Below, piece after piece: positions 16,498-25,770 of a stretch of 47,469 nt of DNA. Made by a program: the position numbers and the translations under genes. Every line of letters begins with the position of its first letter. The first letter of the stretch is position 1. The stretch lies in NCBI GenBank assembly GCA_022800625.1, contig JAAWQR010000020.1:1-47469 (forward strand), in the 5' to 3' direction. The stretch is from Clostridiales bacterium. GTDB taxonomy: Bacteria > Bacillota > Clostridia > Oscillospirales > CAG-272. The notes beneath the pieces are model-generated. The model ran no database searches. It saw only the letters and a list, made by a program, of their open reading frames with translations, and had not been told where the DNA came from.

Positions 16498-17133
16498 ATG
16501 ATGAAAAAAGGAATCATCGGAAAGAAGCTGGGCATGACTCAGATCTTCGACGAAAACGGTATCGTAATTCCGGTAACCGTGATCGAAGCAGGTCCCTGCC
16601 CGGTAACGCAGAAAAAAACCGTTGAAACAGATGGTTACGACGCAGTACAGCTCGCGTTCGGCGAGATCCGCGAAAATCTCGTAAATAAGCCGAAAGCGGG
16701 TCATTTTAAGAAAGCCGGAGTACGTGCAATGCGTCATCTCAAGGAGTTCCGTCTTGAGAACACAGCTGAAATGAACGTCGGTGATGTAGTAGCCGCCGAT
16801 ACCTTCGCCGCAGGCGACAAGGTCGACATTACAGGTACTACAAAGGGACGCGGATTTACAGGTGCTGTTAAGAGATGGGGACACCACATTCTCAGAATGA
16901 CACACGGTACAGGTCCGATTCACCGTCAGGTGGGCTCGATGGGTGCGTGCTCAACTCCGTCCAGAGTCTTCAAGAACAAGAAGATGGCAGGACAGTACGG
17001 TAACGAACAGGTAACGATACTCAATCTTGAAGTTGTTAAGGTTGACACAGAGAAGAACCTCATCGCGGTTAAGGGAGCTGTTCCCGGCGCGAAGGGCGGA
17101 ATCGTGTTCATCCGTGACAGCGTTAAAGCATAA
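16498..17133 (+). CDS. rplC: 50S ribosomal protein L3
   Basis: The product is about 211 residues. Three candidate starts lie in a row (TTG 16495, ATG 16498, ATG 16501); AGGAGG ends at 16491, so either ATG fits, and the family usually begins [16 protein letters not shown]. The L3 core blocks [16 protein letters not shown] and [14 protein letters not shown] are intact, including the glutamine region that is methylated in some bacteria. L3 binds near the peptidyl-transferase centre of 23S rRNA early in 50S assembly. It is followed after 20 bases by rplD. Confidence 0.96.
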   Translation: MMKKGIIGKKLGMTQIFDENGIVIPVTVIEAGPCPVTQKKTVETDGYDAVQLAFGEIRENLVNKPKAGHFKKAGVRAMRHLKEFRLENTAEMNVGDVVAADTFAAGDKVDITGTTKGRGFTGAVKRWGHHILRMTHGTGPIHRQVGSMGACSTPSRVFKNKKMAGQYGNEQVTILNLEVVKVDTEKNLIAVKGAVPGAKGGIVFIRDSVKA

Positions 17134-17153
17134 GTCGGAAGGAGGAAGAAGAA

Positions 17154-17780
17154 ATGCCGGAAATCAAAGTTTTAAATATGGCAGGCGCCGAAGTCGGCAC
17201 AATGATGCTCGCTGACAGTGTATTCGCTGCAGGGATCAACAGCGCTGTCCTCCATGCGGCAGTCAAAAACTATCTCGGAAATCAGAGACAGGGCACACAG
17301 TCCACTCTGACGAGAACAGAAGTCTCGGGCGGCGGACGCAAGCCGTGGAGACAGAAGGGAAGCGGTCGTGCAAGACAGGGTTCGACAAGAAGCCCGCAGT
17401 GGACACACGGCGGAGTTGCTCTCGGACCGAAGCCCCGTTCTTACAGAACAAAGCTCAACAAGAAGGTGCGCCGCGTCGCAATGACGAGCGCTCTCTCGTC
17501 TAAGGTCGCTGACGGAAGCCTTATTGTAATCGACAGCATCACAGCTGCGGAATACAAAACAAAGACTATGGCGACAATGCTGAGCGCAGTTAATGCAGGC
17601 AAGAAGAGCCTTGTTGTACTTCCCGAGAAGAATGACATGGTAAGCCGCAGCCTTCAGAATATTCCGGGCGTAAAGGTAGCTCTCGTAAACACGATCAACG
17701 TATACGACATTCTGAACTGCGATACTCTTGTAGCCGCTCAGGACGCCGTTAAGAAAATCGAGGGGGTGTATGCTGAATGA
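17154..17780 (+). CDS. rplD: 50S ribosomal protein L4
   Basis: The product is 208 residues. It shows the tentacle region GGGRKPWRQKGSGRARQGST and the R-G-P-K-P-R-S-Y motif typical of L4. It binds 23S rRNA domain I and lines the exit tunnel. In Escherichia coli L4 also represses the S10 operon by binding its leader, so it is a candidate ligand for the rpsJ leader here. GGAGG precedes the ATG. Its stop overlaps the rplW start (ATGA). Confidence 0.97.
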   Translation: MPEIKVLNMAGAEVGTMMLADSVFAAGINSAVLHAAVKNYLGNQRQGTQSTLTRTEVSGGGRKPWRQKGSGRARQGSTRSPQWTHGGVALGPKPRSYRTKLNKKVRRVAMTSALSSKVADGSLIVIDSITAAEYKTKTMATMLSAVNAGKKSLVVLPEKNDMVSRSLQNIPGVKVALVNTINVYDILNCDTLVAAQDAVKKIEGVYAE

Positions 17781-18070
17781 AATTCGCTCAGGATATAATA
17801 ATCAGACCTCTTATCACTGAAAAGTCCATGGACATGATCGCGGATAAGAAGTACGCTTTCGAGGTTGCAAGGGACGCTACAAAACCCGACATCGCTCACG
17901 CGGTTGAGGAACTGTTCGGCGTTAAGGTTGCAGCCGTAAACACCATCAATATGAAAAGCAAGCCGAAGAGAGTTCGCTATGCGGAAGGAAAAACAGCTCA
18001 GTGGAAGAAAGCAATTGTTACACTGAAAGCTGACTCCAAGGGCATCGAGTTCTTTGAAGGTATGAACTGA
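17777..18070 (+). CDS. rplW: 50S ribosomal protein L23
   Basis: The product is 97 residues, standard length. It starts with FAQDIIIRPLITEKSMDM, and has KYAFEVARDATKPDI and VNTINMKSKPKRVRY. L23 surrounds the exit of the peptide tunnel and docks trigger factor and SRP. Its ATG overlaps the L4 stop by four bases, implying translational coupling. Confidence 0.97.
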   Translation: MKFAQDIIIRPLITEKSMDMIADKKYAFEVARDATKPDIAHAVEELFGVKVAAVNTINMKSKPKRVRYAEGKTAQWKKAIVTLKADSKGIEFFEGMN

Positions 18071-18088
18071 TGAAGGAGGAGAGAGTAA

Positions 18089-18919
18089 ATGGCTACTATT
18101 AAATACAAACCTACCAGCCCTGCGAGAAGACATATGTCTGTGCCCTCCTTCGCGGAAGTTACAAAGTTCACTCCCGAAAAGAGCCTTCTCGCTAAGAAGA
18201 AGAAGCATGCAGGCCGTAACAGCTACGGCAGAATCACTGTTCGCCACAAAGGCGGCGGAAACAAGCAGAAGTACCGTATAATCGACTTCAAGAGACTTGA
18301 GAACGGTGCTAAGACCGTTATCGGCGTCGAGTATGACCCGAACAGAACCGCTTACATTGCGCTCCTTCAGGACGAAGCAGGCAAGAAGAGCTACGTTGTA
18401 GCTCCCGTAGGCGTTACTGACGGCGACATTCTTTACTCAGGTCCCGATGCGGATATCAAGCCCGGCAACTGCCTCCCGCTTGCAAATATCCCGGTCGGTA
18501 CATTTATCAACAGCATTGAGCTTACTCCCGGACGCGGCGCACAGCTCGTTCGTTCGGCAGGCGTTCAGGCGCAGCTCATGGCTAAAGAAGGCAATATGGC
18601 TCAGGTAAGACTTCCCTCAGGTGAAGTTCGTTACATCAGGATCGACTGTAAAGCTACAATCGGTCAGATCAGTAATGTTGAGCACGATACAGTTAAGGTC
18701 GGTAAGGCAGGTAAAACCCGTCATAAGGGTATCCGCCCGACAGTCCGCGGTTCAGTCATGAACCCGTGCGATCACCCTCACGGTGGTGGTGAAGGCCGTT
18801 CACCGATCGGCCGTCCCGGTCCTGTTACTCCTTGGGGTAAACCGGCACTTGGTCTTAAGACGCGTAACAAGAAGGCAAGAACAGATAAGTTCATTGTTAA
18901 GCGCAGAAACAGTAAGTAA
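18089..18919 (+). CDS. rplB: 50S ribosomal protein L2
   Basis: The product is 276 residues. Conserved blocks include [34 protein letters not shown] and, near the C-terminus, [19 protein letters not shown] with the histidine important at the peptidyl-transferase centre. It bridges the subunits and binds 23S rRNA. AAGGAGG stands just before the ATG. It lies 18 bases after rplW and 17 before rpsS. Confidence 0.98.
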   Translation: MATIKYKPTSPARRHMSVPSFAEVTKFTPEKSLLAKKKKHAGRNSYGRITVRHKGGGNKQKYRIIDFKRLENGAKTVIGVEYDPNRTAYIALLQDEAGKKSYVVAPVGVTDGDILYSGPDADIKPGNCLPLANIPVGTFINSIELTPGRGAQLVRSAGVQAQLMAKEGNMAQVRLPSGEVRYIRIDCKATIGQISNVEHDTVKVGKAGKTRHKGIRPTVRGSVMNPCDHPHGGGEGRSPIGRPGPVTPWGKPALGLKTRNKKARTDKFIVKRRNSK

Positions 18920-18936
18920 GGAAGGAGGCAGCATAA

Positions 18937-19218
18937 ATGAGCAGAAGTTTGAAAAAAGCCCCCTACGTGGAAGCAAAGCTTTATGCAAGAATTTGCGCCA
19001 TGAACGAAAAGGGCGAAAAGAAGGTGCTCAAGACATGGTCAAGAGCCTCTACGATATTCCCGGAGTTTGTCGGACACACTGTTGCTGTTCATGACGGACG
19101 CAAGCATATTCCGGTATATGTTACCGAGGATATGGTAGGCCACAAATTCGGCGAATTCGCACCTACAAGAACATTTAAGGGTCATGCAGGCTCTAAGACT
19201 TCCAATAACGGTAAATAA
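18937..19218 (+). CDS. rpsS: 30S ribosomal protein S19
   Basis: The product is 93 residues. It begins [15 protein letters not shown] and includes [20 protein letters not shown] and [17 protein letters not shown], the complete S19 pattern. It forms a 30S head complex with S13 near the A-site tRNA. GGAGG lies eight bases before the ATG. Confidence 0.98.
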   Translation: MSRSLKKAPYVEAKLYARICAMNEKGEKKVLKTWSRASTIFPEFVGHTVAVHDGRKHIPVYVTEDMVGHKFGEFAPTRTFKGHAGSKTSNNGK

Positions 19219-19241
19219 TGCGAAAGGGAGGATAAAAGATA

Positions 19242-19577
19242 ATGGAAGCAAGATCAACACAAAAGCATATCCGCATATCCCCTCGCAAGGTTAAGATCGT
19301 TCTCGACCTCATCAGAGGTAAGGACTACAATACCGCTTGCGGAATTCTCACCACAACACCTAAGGCAGCTTGCGAGCACGTTCTCAAGCTGATGAATAAG
19401 GTAGCTGCGGATGCGGAGCACAATTTTGACATGGATCCCGAAAATCTCGTCGTTTCCGAGTGCTTTGTTTGCCCCGGAATGACACTGAAGAGAATGATGC
19501 CCCGCGGAAAAGGCTCCGCTGACAGAATTCTCAAGAGAACCAGTCACATCACAATCGCACTGAAAGATAAAGAATGA
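19242..19577 (+). CDS. rplV: 50S ribosomal protein L22
   Basis: The product is 111 residues. The start STQKHIRISPRKVKIVLDLI and the hairpin-loop block MMPRGKGSADRILKRTSHIT are diagnostic. The loop reaches into the exit tunnel, where macrolide-resistance changes occur in other species; no such change is asserted here. GGAGG lies about ten bases upstream. Confidence 0.97.
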   Translation: MEARSTQKHIRISPRKVKIVLDLIRGKDYNTACGILTTTPKAACEHVLKLMNKVAADAEHNFDMDPENLVVSECFVCPGMTLKRMMPRGKGSADRILKRTSHITIALKDKE

Positions 19578-19591
19578 GGAGGTAGTCGATA

Positions 19592-20434
19592 ATGGGACAG
19601 AAAGTTAATCCGCACGGACTGAGAGTCGGTGTTATTAAAAACTGGGATTCCAGATGGTTCGCGCCCGATGAAAAATTCGGCGACATCCTCGTGTCTGACT
19701 TCAAGATCAGAGAATTCCTGAAGAAGAAGCTCTTCCTTGCAGGAGTTCCGAAGATCGAGATCGAGCGTGACAATACAGGCCGCGTACGTGTTACAATTCA
19801 CTGCGCAAAGCCGGGTATGGTTATCGGTCGCGGAGGCACAGAGATCGATCATCTGAAGGCAGAGCTTGAAGCTATGACAGGCTCTCCCGTAACAGTAAAT
19901 GTAGTTGAAGTTAAGCCGGTAGATATGGACGCGCAGCTTGTTGCAGAGTCTATCGCCGCACAGCTTGAGAGACGTATTTCCTTCCGCCGCGCTATGAAGC
20001 AGGCTATCGGACGTACTATGAGACTCGGCGCGCGCGGTATCAAGATTCAGGTAAGCGGCCGTCTCGGCGGAGCTGAAATTGCAAGAAGCGAGCAGTACCA
20101 TGAGGGTACGATACCGCTGCAGACAATCCGCGCTGACATTGACTACGGTTTCTGGGAAGCTAACACCACTTACGGTAAGATCGGCGTTAAAGTTTGGATC
20201 TACAAGGGCGAGGTTCTCTCAGAGGTAGCCCGCACAGGCGGAGACGACAGACGTCAGAGAGGACGTGACGACAGACGCGGACGCCGTGATCGCCGTGACG
20301 GAGATCGCAGAGGTAATTCTCGCGGAGACAGACGCGGAAACGGTGATCGCAGAAATGCCGCCGGCGCGCCCAGAGCTCCGAGAGCACCCAGAGCAAATAC
20401 AGTAAAGGAGGCGAACACTGATGTTAATGCCTAA
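19592..20434 (+). CDS. rpsC: 30S ribosomal protein S3 with a long charged C-terminal tail
   Basis: The product is 280 residues. The normal core, about 215 residues, starts [20 protein letters not shown], has the KH motif [13 protein letters not shown] and ends near [10 protein letters not shown]. After it comes a tail of about 65 residues rich in Arg, Asp and Gly (repeated RGDRR, DRR and RRG units), then an [10 protein letters not shown] repeat and an acidic end. Such a tail is not part of the conserved S3 fold and is likely disordered. The core sits at the mRNA entry site of the 30S subunit and contributes helicase activity. The last 14 bases overlap rplP, whose ribosome binding site is inside the tail-coding DNA. 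Confidence 0.96.
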   Translation: MGQKVNPHGLRVGVIKNWDSRWFAPDEKFGDILVSDFKIREFLKKKLFLAGVPKIEIERDNTGRVRVTIHCAKPGMVIGRGGTEIDHLKAELEAMTGSPVTVNVVEVKPVDMDAQLVAESIAAQLERRISFRRAMKQAIGRTMRLGARGIKIQVSGRLGGAEIARSEQYHEGTIPLQTIRADIDYGFWEANTTYGKIGVKVWIYKGEVLSEVARTGGDDRRQRGRDDRRGRRDRRDGDRRGNSRGDRRGNGDRRNAAGAPRAPRAPRANTVKEANTDVNA

Positions 20435-20852
20435 AAGAGTAAAATACAGACGTGTACAGAGGGGTCGCCTCAAGGGTAAAGCAACCCGCGGAAATAAGGT
20501 AACCTACGGCAGCTACGGTCTTGTAGCTCTTGAGCCGGCTTGGATCACTTCCAACCAGATCGAGGCAGCCCGTATTGCAATGACACGTTACATTCGCCGC
20601 GGCGGTCAGGTTTGGATAAAGATATTCCCTGATAAGCCGATAACCGAGAAACCGGCTGAAACCCGAATGGGTTCAGGTAAAGGTTCACCCGAATATTGGG
20701 TAGCAGTCGTAAAACCGGGCAGAGTTCTCTTTGAGATGGACGGAGTTGCTGAGGAGGTTGCACGCGAGGCTATGCGTCTTGCTATGCACAAACTCCCGAT
20801 CAAGTGCCGCTTCGTTACAAAAGAGCAGCTCGATAAAGAAGTGGAGGGATAA
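20421..20852 (+). CDS. rplP: 50S ribosomal protein L16
   Basis: The product is 143 residues. The ATG at 20421 ([15 protein letters not shown]) is favoured because GGAGG ends nine bases upstream; the ATG at 20427 is the alternative. It has [35 protein letters not shown] and [20 protein letters not shown], the standard L16 pattern. It organises the A-site side of 23S rRNA. The start lies inside the end of rpsC, so the two are translationally coupled. Confidence 0.97.
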   Translation: MLMPKRVKYRRVQRGRLKGKATRGNKVTYGSYGLVALEPAWITSNQIEAARIAMTRYIRRGGQVWIKIFPDKPITEKPAETRMGSGKGSPEYWVAVVKPGRVLFEMDGVAEEVAREAMRLAMHKLPIKCRFVTKEQLDKEVEG

Positions 20853-20855
20853 GCT

Positions 20856-21044
20856 GTGAAGGCAACAGAACTCAGAAATAAGACAAGCGAAGAGCTTGAA
20901 GCAATGTTGAAGGATCTAAAGACAGAGCTTTTCAACCTCCGCTTCCAGCACGCTATCAACCAGCTTGAGAACCCCCACAAGATTTCCGAAACAAAGAAGG
21001 AAATCGCCCGCGTGATGACCGTCATCACTGAAAAGAACGCGTGA
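20856..21044 (+). CDS. rpmC: 50S ribosomal protein L29
   Basis: The product is 62 residues from a GTG at 20856 with GGAGGG eight bases upstream and only three bases after the L16 stop. It reads [20 protein letters not shown] and [16 protein letters not shown], typical of L29, a two-helix protein near the exit tunnel. Confidence 0.96.
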   Translation: MKATELRNKTSEELEAMLKDLKTELFNLRFQHAINQLENPHKISETKKEIARVMTVITEKNA

Positions 21045-21059
21045 AGGGGGATATAAAAG

Positions 21060-21329
21060 ATGGAAAACAATGCTGAAGTACGCAACCTTAGAAAGACCAG
21101 AATCGGTAAGGTCGTTAGCAACAAGATGAATAAAACCATCGTTGTGGCAATCGAGGATAACGTAAAGCACGCCACCTACGGCAAGATTATTAAGCGCACC
21201 GTTAAGCTTCACGCACATGATGAAAACGGCGAGTGCTCAATCGGCGATAAGGTAGAGGTTATGGAAACAAGACCGCTCTCTAAGACAAAGAGATGGCGTC
21301 TGGTCAGAATCGTTGAGAAGGTAAAATAA
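21060..21329 (+). CDS. rpsQ: 30S ribosomal protein S17
   Basis: The product is 89 residues, with [20 protein letters not shown] and the C-terminal [21 protein letters not shown]17 is an early-binding 30S protein of the OB fold. GGGGG precedes the ATG. A 74-base spacer with an ACACGT/ACGTGT hairpin (21357-21374) follows before rplN. Confidence 0.97.
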   Translation: MENNAEVRNLRKTRIGKVVSNKMNKTIVVAIEDNVKHATYGKIIKRTVKLHAHDENGECSIGDKVEVMETRPLSKTKRWRLVRIVEKVK

Positions 21330-21403
21330 TCGCGGCAGAAACTTGCGGCGAGACGGACACGTCAAAGAACGTGTTCTGAGAAAAATCAAAGGAGGAAACT
21401 GCA

Positions 21404-21772
21404 GTGATTCAGCAGCAGTCATTAATGAAGGTTGCCGACAACACGGGCGCAAAGGAGCTTATGTGCATCCGCGTGCTCGGAGGCACCGGCAGACGCTACG
21501 GAAACATCGGTGATGTTGTAGTCTGTGCTGTTAAAAAGGCAGCGCCGGGCGGCGTTGTCAAAAAAGGCGATGTTGTAAAGGCAGTTATCGTCAGAAGCGT
21601 AAAGGGACTCCGCCGTGCGGACGGTTCTTACATCAAATTTGACGAGAATGCAGCAGTAATAATTGGTGAAGACAAGAACCCGAAGGGAACACGTATTTTT
21701 GGACCCGTAGCACGCGAACTCCGCGAGCACGAGTACACAAAGATCCTCTCCCTTGCACCGGAAGTACTGTAA
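21404..21772 (+). CDS. rplN: 50S ribosomal protein L14
   Basis: The product is 122 residues, the exact usual length, from a GTG at 21404 with GGAGG upstream. It reads [20 protein letters not shown] and ends [21 protein letters not shown]14 forms an intersubunit bridge with 16S rRNA and contacts L19. Confidence 0.97.
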   Translation: MIQQQSLMKVADNTGAKELMCIRVLGGTGRRYGNIGDVVVCAVKKAAPGGVVKKGDVVKAVIVRSVKGLRRADGSYIKFDENAAVIIGEDKNPKGTRIFGPVARELREHEYTKILSLAPEVL

Positions 21773-21785
21773 CGGAGGTGGAGAA

Positions 21786-22097
21786 ATGAATAAACTTCAT
21801 GTAAAAACAGGTGACACCGTAATCGTAATTTCCGGCGACGATAAGGGTAAGACAGGCAAAGTGCTTGAAGTCTCCCCTAAGGAAGGCAAGGTCATCGTTG
21901 AGGGCGTGAATATCGTAAAGAAGCACGTTAAACCGAGACCTCCGCAGGAAAGCGGCGGAATTATTGAAGCTCCCGCAGCTATGTATGCAAGTAAAGTTCA
22001 GCTATACTGCAAGAAGTGCGGAGCTACAAGACCCGCAGCTAAAATCGAAAACGGCAAGAAAACACGCGTTTGCACAAAGTGCGGCGCAGAGCTTTGA
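21786..22097 (+). CDS. rplX: 50S ribosomal protein L24 with zinc-ribbon end
   Basis: The product is 103 residues from the ATG at 21786 with GGAGGTG seven bases upstream; the open frame back to 21753 overlaps L14 and has no such site. The KOW motif is [18 protein letters not shown]. The C-terminal part has two CxxC pairs (YCKKCG and VCTKCG), as in many Clostridia, suggesting a zinc site. It starts assembly of the 50S subunit at the tunnel exit. Confidence 0.96.
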   Translation: MNKLHVKTGDTVIVISGDDKGKTGKVLEVSPKEGKVIVEGVNIVKKHVKPRPPQESGGIIEAPAAMYASKVQLYCKKCGATRPAAKIENGKKTRVCTKCGAEL

Positions 22098-22115
22098 TTG
22101 AGGAGGTAGCATAAT

Positions 22116-22655
22116 ATGACAAGACTTGCAGAAATGTACAAGGCTGAGGCTGCTCCCGCCCTCATGAAAAAATTTGAGTATAAGAGCGTAATGCAGATCC
22201 CGAAGCTTGATAAAATCGTTATCAACGTAGGAGCAGGGGACGCTCGTGAGAACTCAAAGGTTATTGACTCGATCATCGGCGATCTGACACAGATCACAGG
22301 TCAGAAGGCAGTTCCGACATTTGCTAAGAAGTCCGTTGCTAACTTCAAGCTCCGTCAGGGCATGAAGATCGGCGCAAAGGTTACTCTCCGCGGCGAGCGT
22401 ATGTATGAGTTTGTTGACAAACTCTTCAGCTTTGCTCTTCCCCGCGTCCGTGACTTCAAGGGAATCAATCCCGATGCGTTCGACGGCAGAGGAAACTATG
22501 CACTCGGTCTCAAGGAACAGCTTATATTCCCCGAAATCGATTACGAAAAGGTCGATAAGATCCGCGGTATGGACATTTGCTTCGTTACTACGGCTAAGAC
22601 CGACGAAGAAGCTAAAGAGCTGCTGACCCTTATGGGCGCGCCCTTTGCGAAATAA
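22116..22655 (+). CDS. rplE: 50S ribosomal protein L5
   Basis: The product is 179 residues, the family norm. Key blocks are [38 protein letters not shown] and [21 protein letters not shown]5 holds 5S rRNA in the central protuberance. GGAGG lies nine bases before the ATG. It is followed by rpsZ after 16 bases. Confidence 0.97.
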   Translation: MTRLAEMYKAEAAPALMKKFEYKSVMQIPKLDKIVINVGAGDARENSKVIDSIIGDLTQITGQKAVPTFAKKSVANFKLRQGMKIGAKVTLRGERMYEFVDKLFSFALPRVRDFKGINPDAFDGRGNYALGLKEQLIFPEIDYEKVDKIRGMDICFVTTAKTDEEAKELLTLMGAPFAK

Positions 22656-22671
22656 TCGGAGGATTTGATTT

Positions 22672-22857
22672 ATGGCAAAGAAGGCAATGATCAATAAGCA
22701 GCAGAGAAAGCAGAAATTCTCAACAAGAGAATACAACCGCTGCAAGCTCTGCGGCAGACCTCATGCTTACCTTCGCAAATACGGTATTTGCCGTATCTGC
22801 TTCAGAGAGCTTGCTTACAAGGGTGAGATCCCGGGCGTAAGAAAGGCTTCTTGGTAA
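22672..22857 (+). CDS. rpsZ: 30S ribosomal protein S14, zinc (type Z) form
   Basis: The product is 61 residues, the short zinc-binding type of S14. The two CxxC pairs are in [10 protein letters not shown] and [10 protein letters not shown]. Typical ending is [13 protein letters not shown]. It sits in the 30S head near S3 and S10. A structured gap of about 200 bases follows before rpsH, which is unusual in this otherwise tight operon. Confidence 0.97.
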   Translation: MAKKAMINKQQRKQKFSTREYNRCKLCGRPHAYLRKYGICRICFRELAYKGEIPGVRKASW

Positions 22858-23062
22858 TCGGCGAGGCAAAAAGAGCATACTCCGGAAATTTTCCGGATTT
22901 GCATATGCGCTGTGAGTCTTTTCACAGTGCGAAAGGTTCCGCATCAAAAGGAAACGGTCGCTCTCACGCTTCCGTTTAACCGTTGATGAGCGGCCGCCCA
23001 GCAATTCTTTTCCGCGGGCGGCAGCAAGGATTTAATTACTTGCATGACAGGAGGAAAAAACA
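22858..23062 (+). promoter_or_regulatory. Structured spacer between rpsZ and rpsH
   Basis: Several helices line up in order: TCCGGAAA/TTTCCGGA (22881-22897), TGTGA/TCACA within CGC...GCG (about 22907-22931), CATCAA/TTGATG enclosing AAACGG/CCGTTT (22942-22988), and GCCGCCC (22993-22999)/GGGCGGC (23016-23022). No open frame with a ribosome binding site is present. E. coli S8 represses its own operon by binding a nearby RNA site, so an S8-responsive element is possible, but the S8-binding consensus was not identified. Confidence 0.5.
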
Positions 23063-23461
23063 ATGCAGATTTCAGACGTTATAGCAGATATGCTGACAAG
23101 AATCAGAAACGCTAATAACGCAAAGCACGAAACAGTTGATATCCCCGCTTCCAACATGAAGAAGGCAATTGCCGATATTCTTCTTGCAGAGGGTTATATC
23201 AAAAACGTGCAGATCGTTGAGGACGGCAAGCAGGGCATCATCAGAATCGCTCTCAAGTACGAAGCAGGCAAGCAGAAAGTTATTCACGGACTGCGCCGCG
23301 TTTCAAAGCCGGGTCTCCGTATTTACTCAAACTGCGAGGACATGCCCAAGGTTATGAACGGCCTCGGCATCGCCATCGTATCAACATCAAAGGGCATTAT
23401 GACCGACAAGGCTGCTCGTAAGGCAAATGTCGGCGGCGAGATCCTCGCCTTTGTCTGGTAA
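23063..23461 (+). CDS. rpsH: 30S ribosomal protein S8
   Basis: The product is 132 residues. It reads [20 protein letters not shown] and ends with [20 protein letters not shown] and [11 protein letters not shown]8 binds the central domain of 16S rRNA, and in Escherichia coli it represses the spc operon. AGGAGG lies nine bases before the ATG. It follows a structured gap. Confidence 0.97.
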   Translation: MQISDVIADMLTRIRNANNAKHETVDIPASNMKKAIADILLAEGYIKNVQIVEDGKQGIIRIALKYEAGKQKVIHGLRRVSKPGLRIYSNCEDMPKVMNGLGIAIVSTSKGIMTDKAARKANVGGEILAFVW

Positions 23462-23475
23462 GGAGGGGTTAGAGA

Positions 23476-24015
23476 ATGTCAAGAATAGGCAGAGCTCCCA
23501 TTACGGTGCCCGCAGGTGTTACCGTAACTGTCGGAGAAAATAATCTTGTTACCGTCAAGGGATCAAAAGGAACTCTTACTTTCAATGCTCCCGAAACACT
23601 GACTGTAGCAGTTGACGGCTCGACCGTAACGGTAAGCCGCCCGAATGACGCTAAAGAGAATCGCTCGCTTCACGGCATGACACGTACAATGATCAATAAT
23701 ATGATCATCGGTGTTTCGGAAGGCTACTCAAAGAAGCTTGAGATCGTAGGCGTCGGTTACAGAGTAGCTAAAGAGGGCAAGCGCCTTGTGCTTAACCTCG
23801 GTCACTCACATCCGATCTACTTTGAAGAGTCTGATGTTGTAACTTTCGATGTTCCCGATTCAAACACGATCATCGTAAAGAGCTACGATAAGCAGGCATG
23901 CGGTCAGATCGCAGCGGAAATCCGCTCAAAGAGACCGCCTGAACCGTACCTCGGCAAGGGTGTTAAGTACAGCGACGAGCGTATTCGCCGTAAGTCCGGT
24001 AAAGCCGGTAAATAA
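23476..24015 (+). CDS. rplF: 50S ribosomal protein L6
   Basis: The product is 179 residues. It begins SRIGRAPITVPAGVTVTV, has NMIIGVSEGYSKKLEIVGVG and ends PEPYLGKGVKYSDERIRRKS. L6 lies near the sarcin-ricin loop and the factor-binding site. AGGAGG precedes the ATG by about nine bases. Confidence 0.97.
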   Translation: MSRIGRAPITVPAGVTVTVGENNLVTVKGSKGTLTFNAPETLTVAVDGSTVTVSRPNDAKENRSLHGMTRTMINNMIIGVSEGYSKKLEIVGVGYRVAKEGKRLVLNLGHSHPIYFEESDVVTFDVPDSNTIIVKSYDKQACGQIAAEIRSKRPPEPYLGKGVKYSDERIRRKSGKAGK

Positions 24016-24033
24016 TGAAAGGAGACGTGTCAT

Positions 24034-24393
24034 ATGGTTACTAAGAAGGATAAAAATATTCAGCGCCTTAAGAGACACACTCGTGTTCGCGCAAAGATTT
24101 CCGGAACGACTGAGCGTCCCCGTCTCGCTGTTTACCGTTCTAATGCTCACATCAGTGCACAGATCATTGACGACGTAAAGGGTATAACTCTTTGCGCAGC
24201 GGCGTCCAATGAAAAGGGCTTTGAGGGCATCGGCAGCAATAAGAGCGCAGCTAAGAAGGTCGGCGAGATGATCGCTGCCCGTGCGGCTGAAAAGGGAATC
24301 ACTGAGGTCGTATTCGACCGCGGCGGTTATGTATATCACGGACGTGTATCGGAGTTGGCAGCAGGCGCTCGTGAGGGCGGACTGAAGTTCTGA
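24034..24393 (+). CDS. rplR: 50S ribosomal protein L18
   Basis: The product is 119 residues. It has [37 protein letters not shown] and [21 protein letters not shown]18 binds 5S rRNA. An AAAGGAG site precedes the ATG. Its stop is followed by an unusually long structured spacer of 197 bases before rpsE. Confidence 0.97.
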   Translation: MVTKKDKNIQRLKRHTRVRAKISGTTERPRLAVYRSNAHISAQIIDDVKGITLCAAASNEKGFEGIGSNKSAAKKVGEMIAARAAEKGITEVVFDRGGYVYHGRVSELAAGAREGGLKF

Positions 24394-24590
24394 CCAGGTC
24401 TGAAAGTGAAAAGCGTGCTGAGCGTAAGCTCGCTGTTTTCAGACCCGATTTGTGCCTTGCTTCCCAAAAGGGAGAGCACTTCGCCCATGGCGAAAACGAC
24501 ACAAATCCCTAAGAAATGATTAGAACGTTGTCAGACGACCGGTTTGTACACTGTTTAATAAAACATTAAACTTCATCAGGAGAAAGAATA
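24394..24590 (+). promoter_or_regulatory. Structured spacer between rplR and rpsE (hairpin, three-way junction, hairpin)
   Basis: The first helix pairs GGTCTGAAA (24397-24405) with TTTCAGACC (24437-24445). Next, GATTTGTG (24447-24454) pairs with CACAAATC (24500-24507) and encloses two further hairpins: TGCTTCCC with GGGAGAGCA around AAAA, and TTCGCC (24480-24485) with GGCGAA (24489-24494) around CAT. A third part, GTTTAAT/ATTAAAC (24553-24571), lies just before the rpsE ribosome binding site. The perfect nested pairing over 175 bases argues for a functional RNA. No known class was recognised. Confidence 0.65.
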
Positions 24591-25094
24591 ATGAAGAGAA
24601 ATTTCGATCCCAATGAGCTTGATCTTCAGGAAAAGCTTGTTGTTGTGAACCGTGTTTCCAAGACTGTAAAGGGCGGACGTATCGCTCGTTTTGCGGCTCT
24701 GATGGTAGTCGGAGACGGAAACGGCCACGTTGGTTACGGTCTCGGTAAAGCAGCCGAAGTCCCGGAAGCTATCCGCAAGGGAATTGAGGACGCTAAGAAA
24801 AACATGATTGAAGTATCCCTCAGGGATACAACGATACCTCATGAGGTACTCGGACAGTTCGGTGCAGGAACGGTTCTGCTGAAGCCGGCTGCAAAAGGTA
24901 CCGGTATCATCGCAGGTAAGACAGTACGTGTAGTACTTGAGCTTGCAGGTATTAAGAATATCAGAAGTAAGTGCCTTCGCTCTAACAACCCCATAAACGT
25001 TGTTAAGGCAACATTTGAAGGTCTTAAGTCACTCCGCACTGCTGAGCAGGTAGCACGTACCCGCGGAATCAGTGTTGAGCAGCTGAAGGGCTGA
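24591..25094 (+). CDS. rpsE: 30S ribosomal protein S5
   Basis: The product is 167 residues. It reads [19 protein letters not shown], then [20 protein letters not shown] and [21 protein letters not shown]5 acts in decoding accuracy and lies at the mRNA entry. CAGGAG precedes the ATG, just after the hairpin-rich spacer. rpmD starts 12 bases after its stop. Confidence 0.97.
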   Translation: MKRNFDPNELDLQEKLVVVNRVSKTVKGGRIARFAALMVVGDGNGHVGYGLGKAAEVPEAIRKGIEDAKKNMIEVSLRDTTIPHEVLGQFGAGTVLLKPAAKGTGIIAGKTVRVVLELAGIKNIRSKCLRSNNPINVVKATFEGLKSLRTAEQVARTRGISVEQLKG

Positions 25095-25105
25095 GGAGGT
25101 AAGGG

Positions 25106-25285
25106 ATGGAAAAAGTAAAAGTTACGCTAACACGCAGTCTTATTTCATCAAAGCCGAATCAGAAGGCGACAGCGGCATCTCTCGGTCTTCGCAAGATCGG
25201 CGACTCCATCGTACATGATGCAGGCGCGGTGCTCGACGGAAAAATCAAGGTGATCTCTCACCTCGTTAAAGTGGAGAAGGCGTAA
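25106..25285 (+). CDS. rpmD: 50S ribosomal protein L30
   Basis: The product is 59 residues. It reads MEKVKVTLTRSLISSKPNQK, then LGLRKIGDSIVHDAGAVLD, the L30 pattern. GAGGAGG lies eight bases before the ATG. It is in the expected place between rpsE and rplO. L30 is a small protein of the 50S subunit. Confidence 0.96.
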   Translation: MEKVKVTLTRSLISSKPNQKATAASLGLRKIGDSIVHDAGAVLDGKIKVISHLVKVEKA

Positions 25286-25329
25286 GCCACCTCCGACACA
25301 GAAATATCTTTAAATAAGGAGGATCAAAA

Positions 25330-25770
25330 ATGAAGCTCCATGAACTTTCACCGGCTCCGGGATCTGCAAAGCAGGCATGGCGTCGCGGCAGAGGTCCGGG
25401 ATCCGGTAACGGAAAAACCGCAGGTAAGGGACATAAGGGACAGAACGCTCGCTCAGGTGGCGGAGTTCGCCCGGGATTTGAAGGCGGACAGCTCCCTCTG
25501 TACAGAAAGCTTCCGAAGAGAGGTTTTCACAATATTTTCGCAAAGAACTATGCGATCGTTAACGTCAGCGCTTTGAACAGATTCAATGACGGCGATACAG
25601 TAAATCTTGCAGCCCTTATGGAAGCAGGAGTCGTACGCAAGTCGCTCGACGGTCTGAAGGTGCTCGGCAACGGCGAAATCACTAAAAAATTAACCGTTCA
25701 GGCATCAATCTTTTCAGGCACGGCAAAGGAAAAGATCGAAGCTGCCGGCGGTACGACCGAGGTGATCTAA
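25330..25770 (+). CDS. rplO: 50S ribosomal protein L15
   Basis: The product is 146 residues. The start [20 protein letters not shown] and the Gly/Arg-rich [20 protein letters not shown] are typical, as is [21 protein letters not shown]15 is a late-assembly 50S protein. AAGGAGG precedes the ATG. secY begins immediately after its stop codon. Confidence 0.97.
   Translation: MKLHELSPAPGSAKQAWRRGRGPGSGNGKTAGKGHKGQNARSGGGVRPGFEGGQLPLYRKLPKRGFHNIFAKNYAIVNVSALNRFNDGDTVNLAALMEAGVVRKSLDGLKVLGNGEITKKLTVQASIFSGTAKEKIEAAGGTTEVI

Noticed and set aside
18783-19094. Frame across rplB-rpsS
   Set aside because: Shadow of two well-supported ribosomal genes in another frame; many similar shadows occur in the superoperon.
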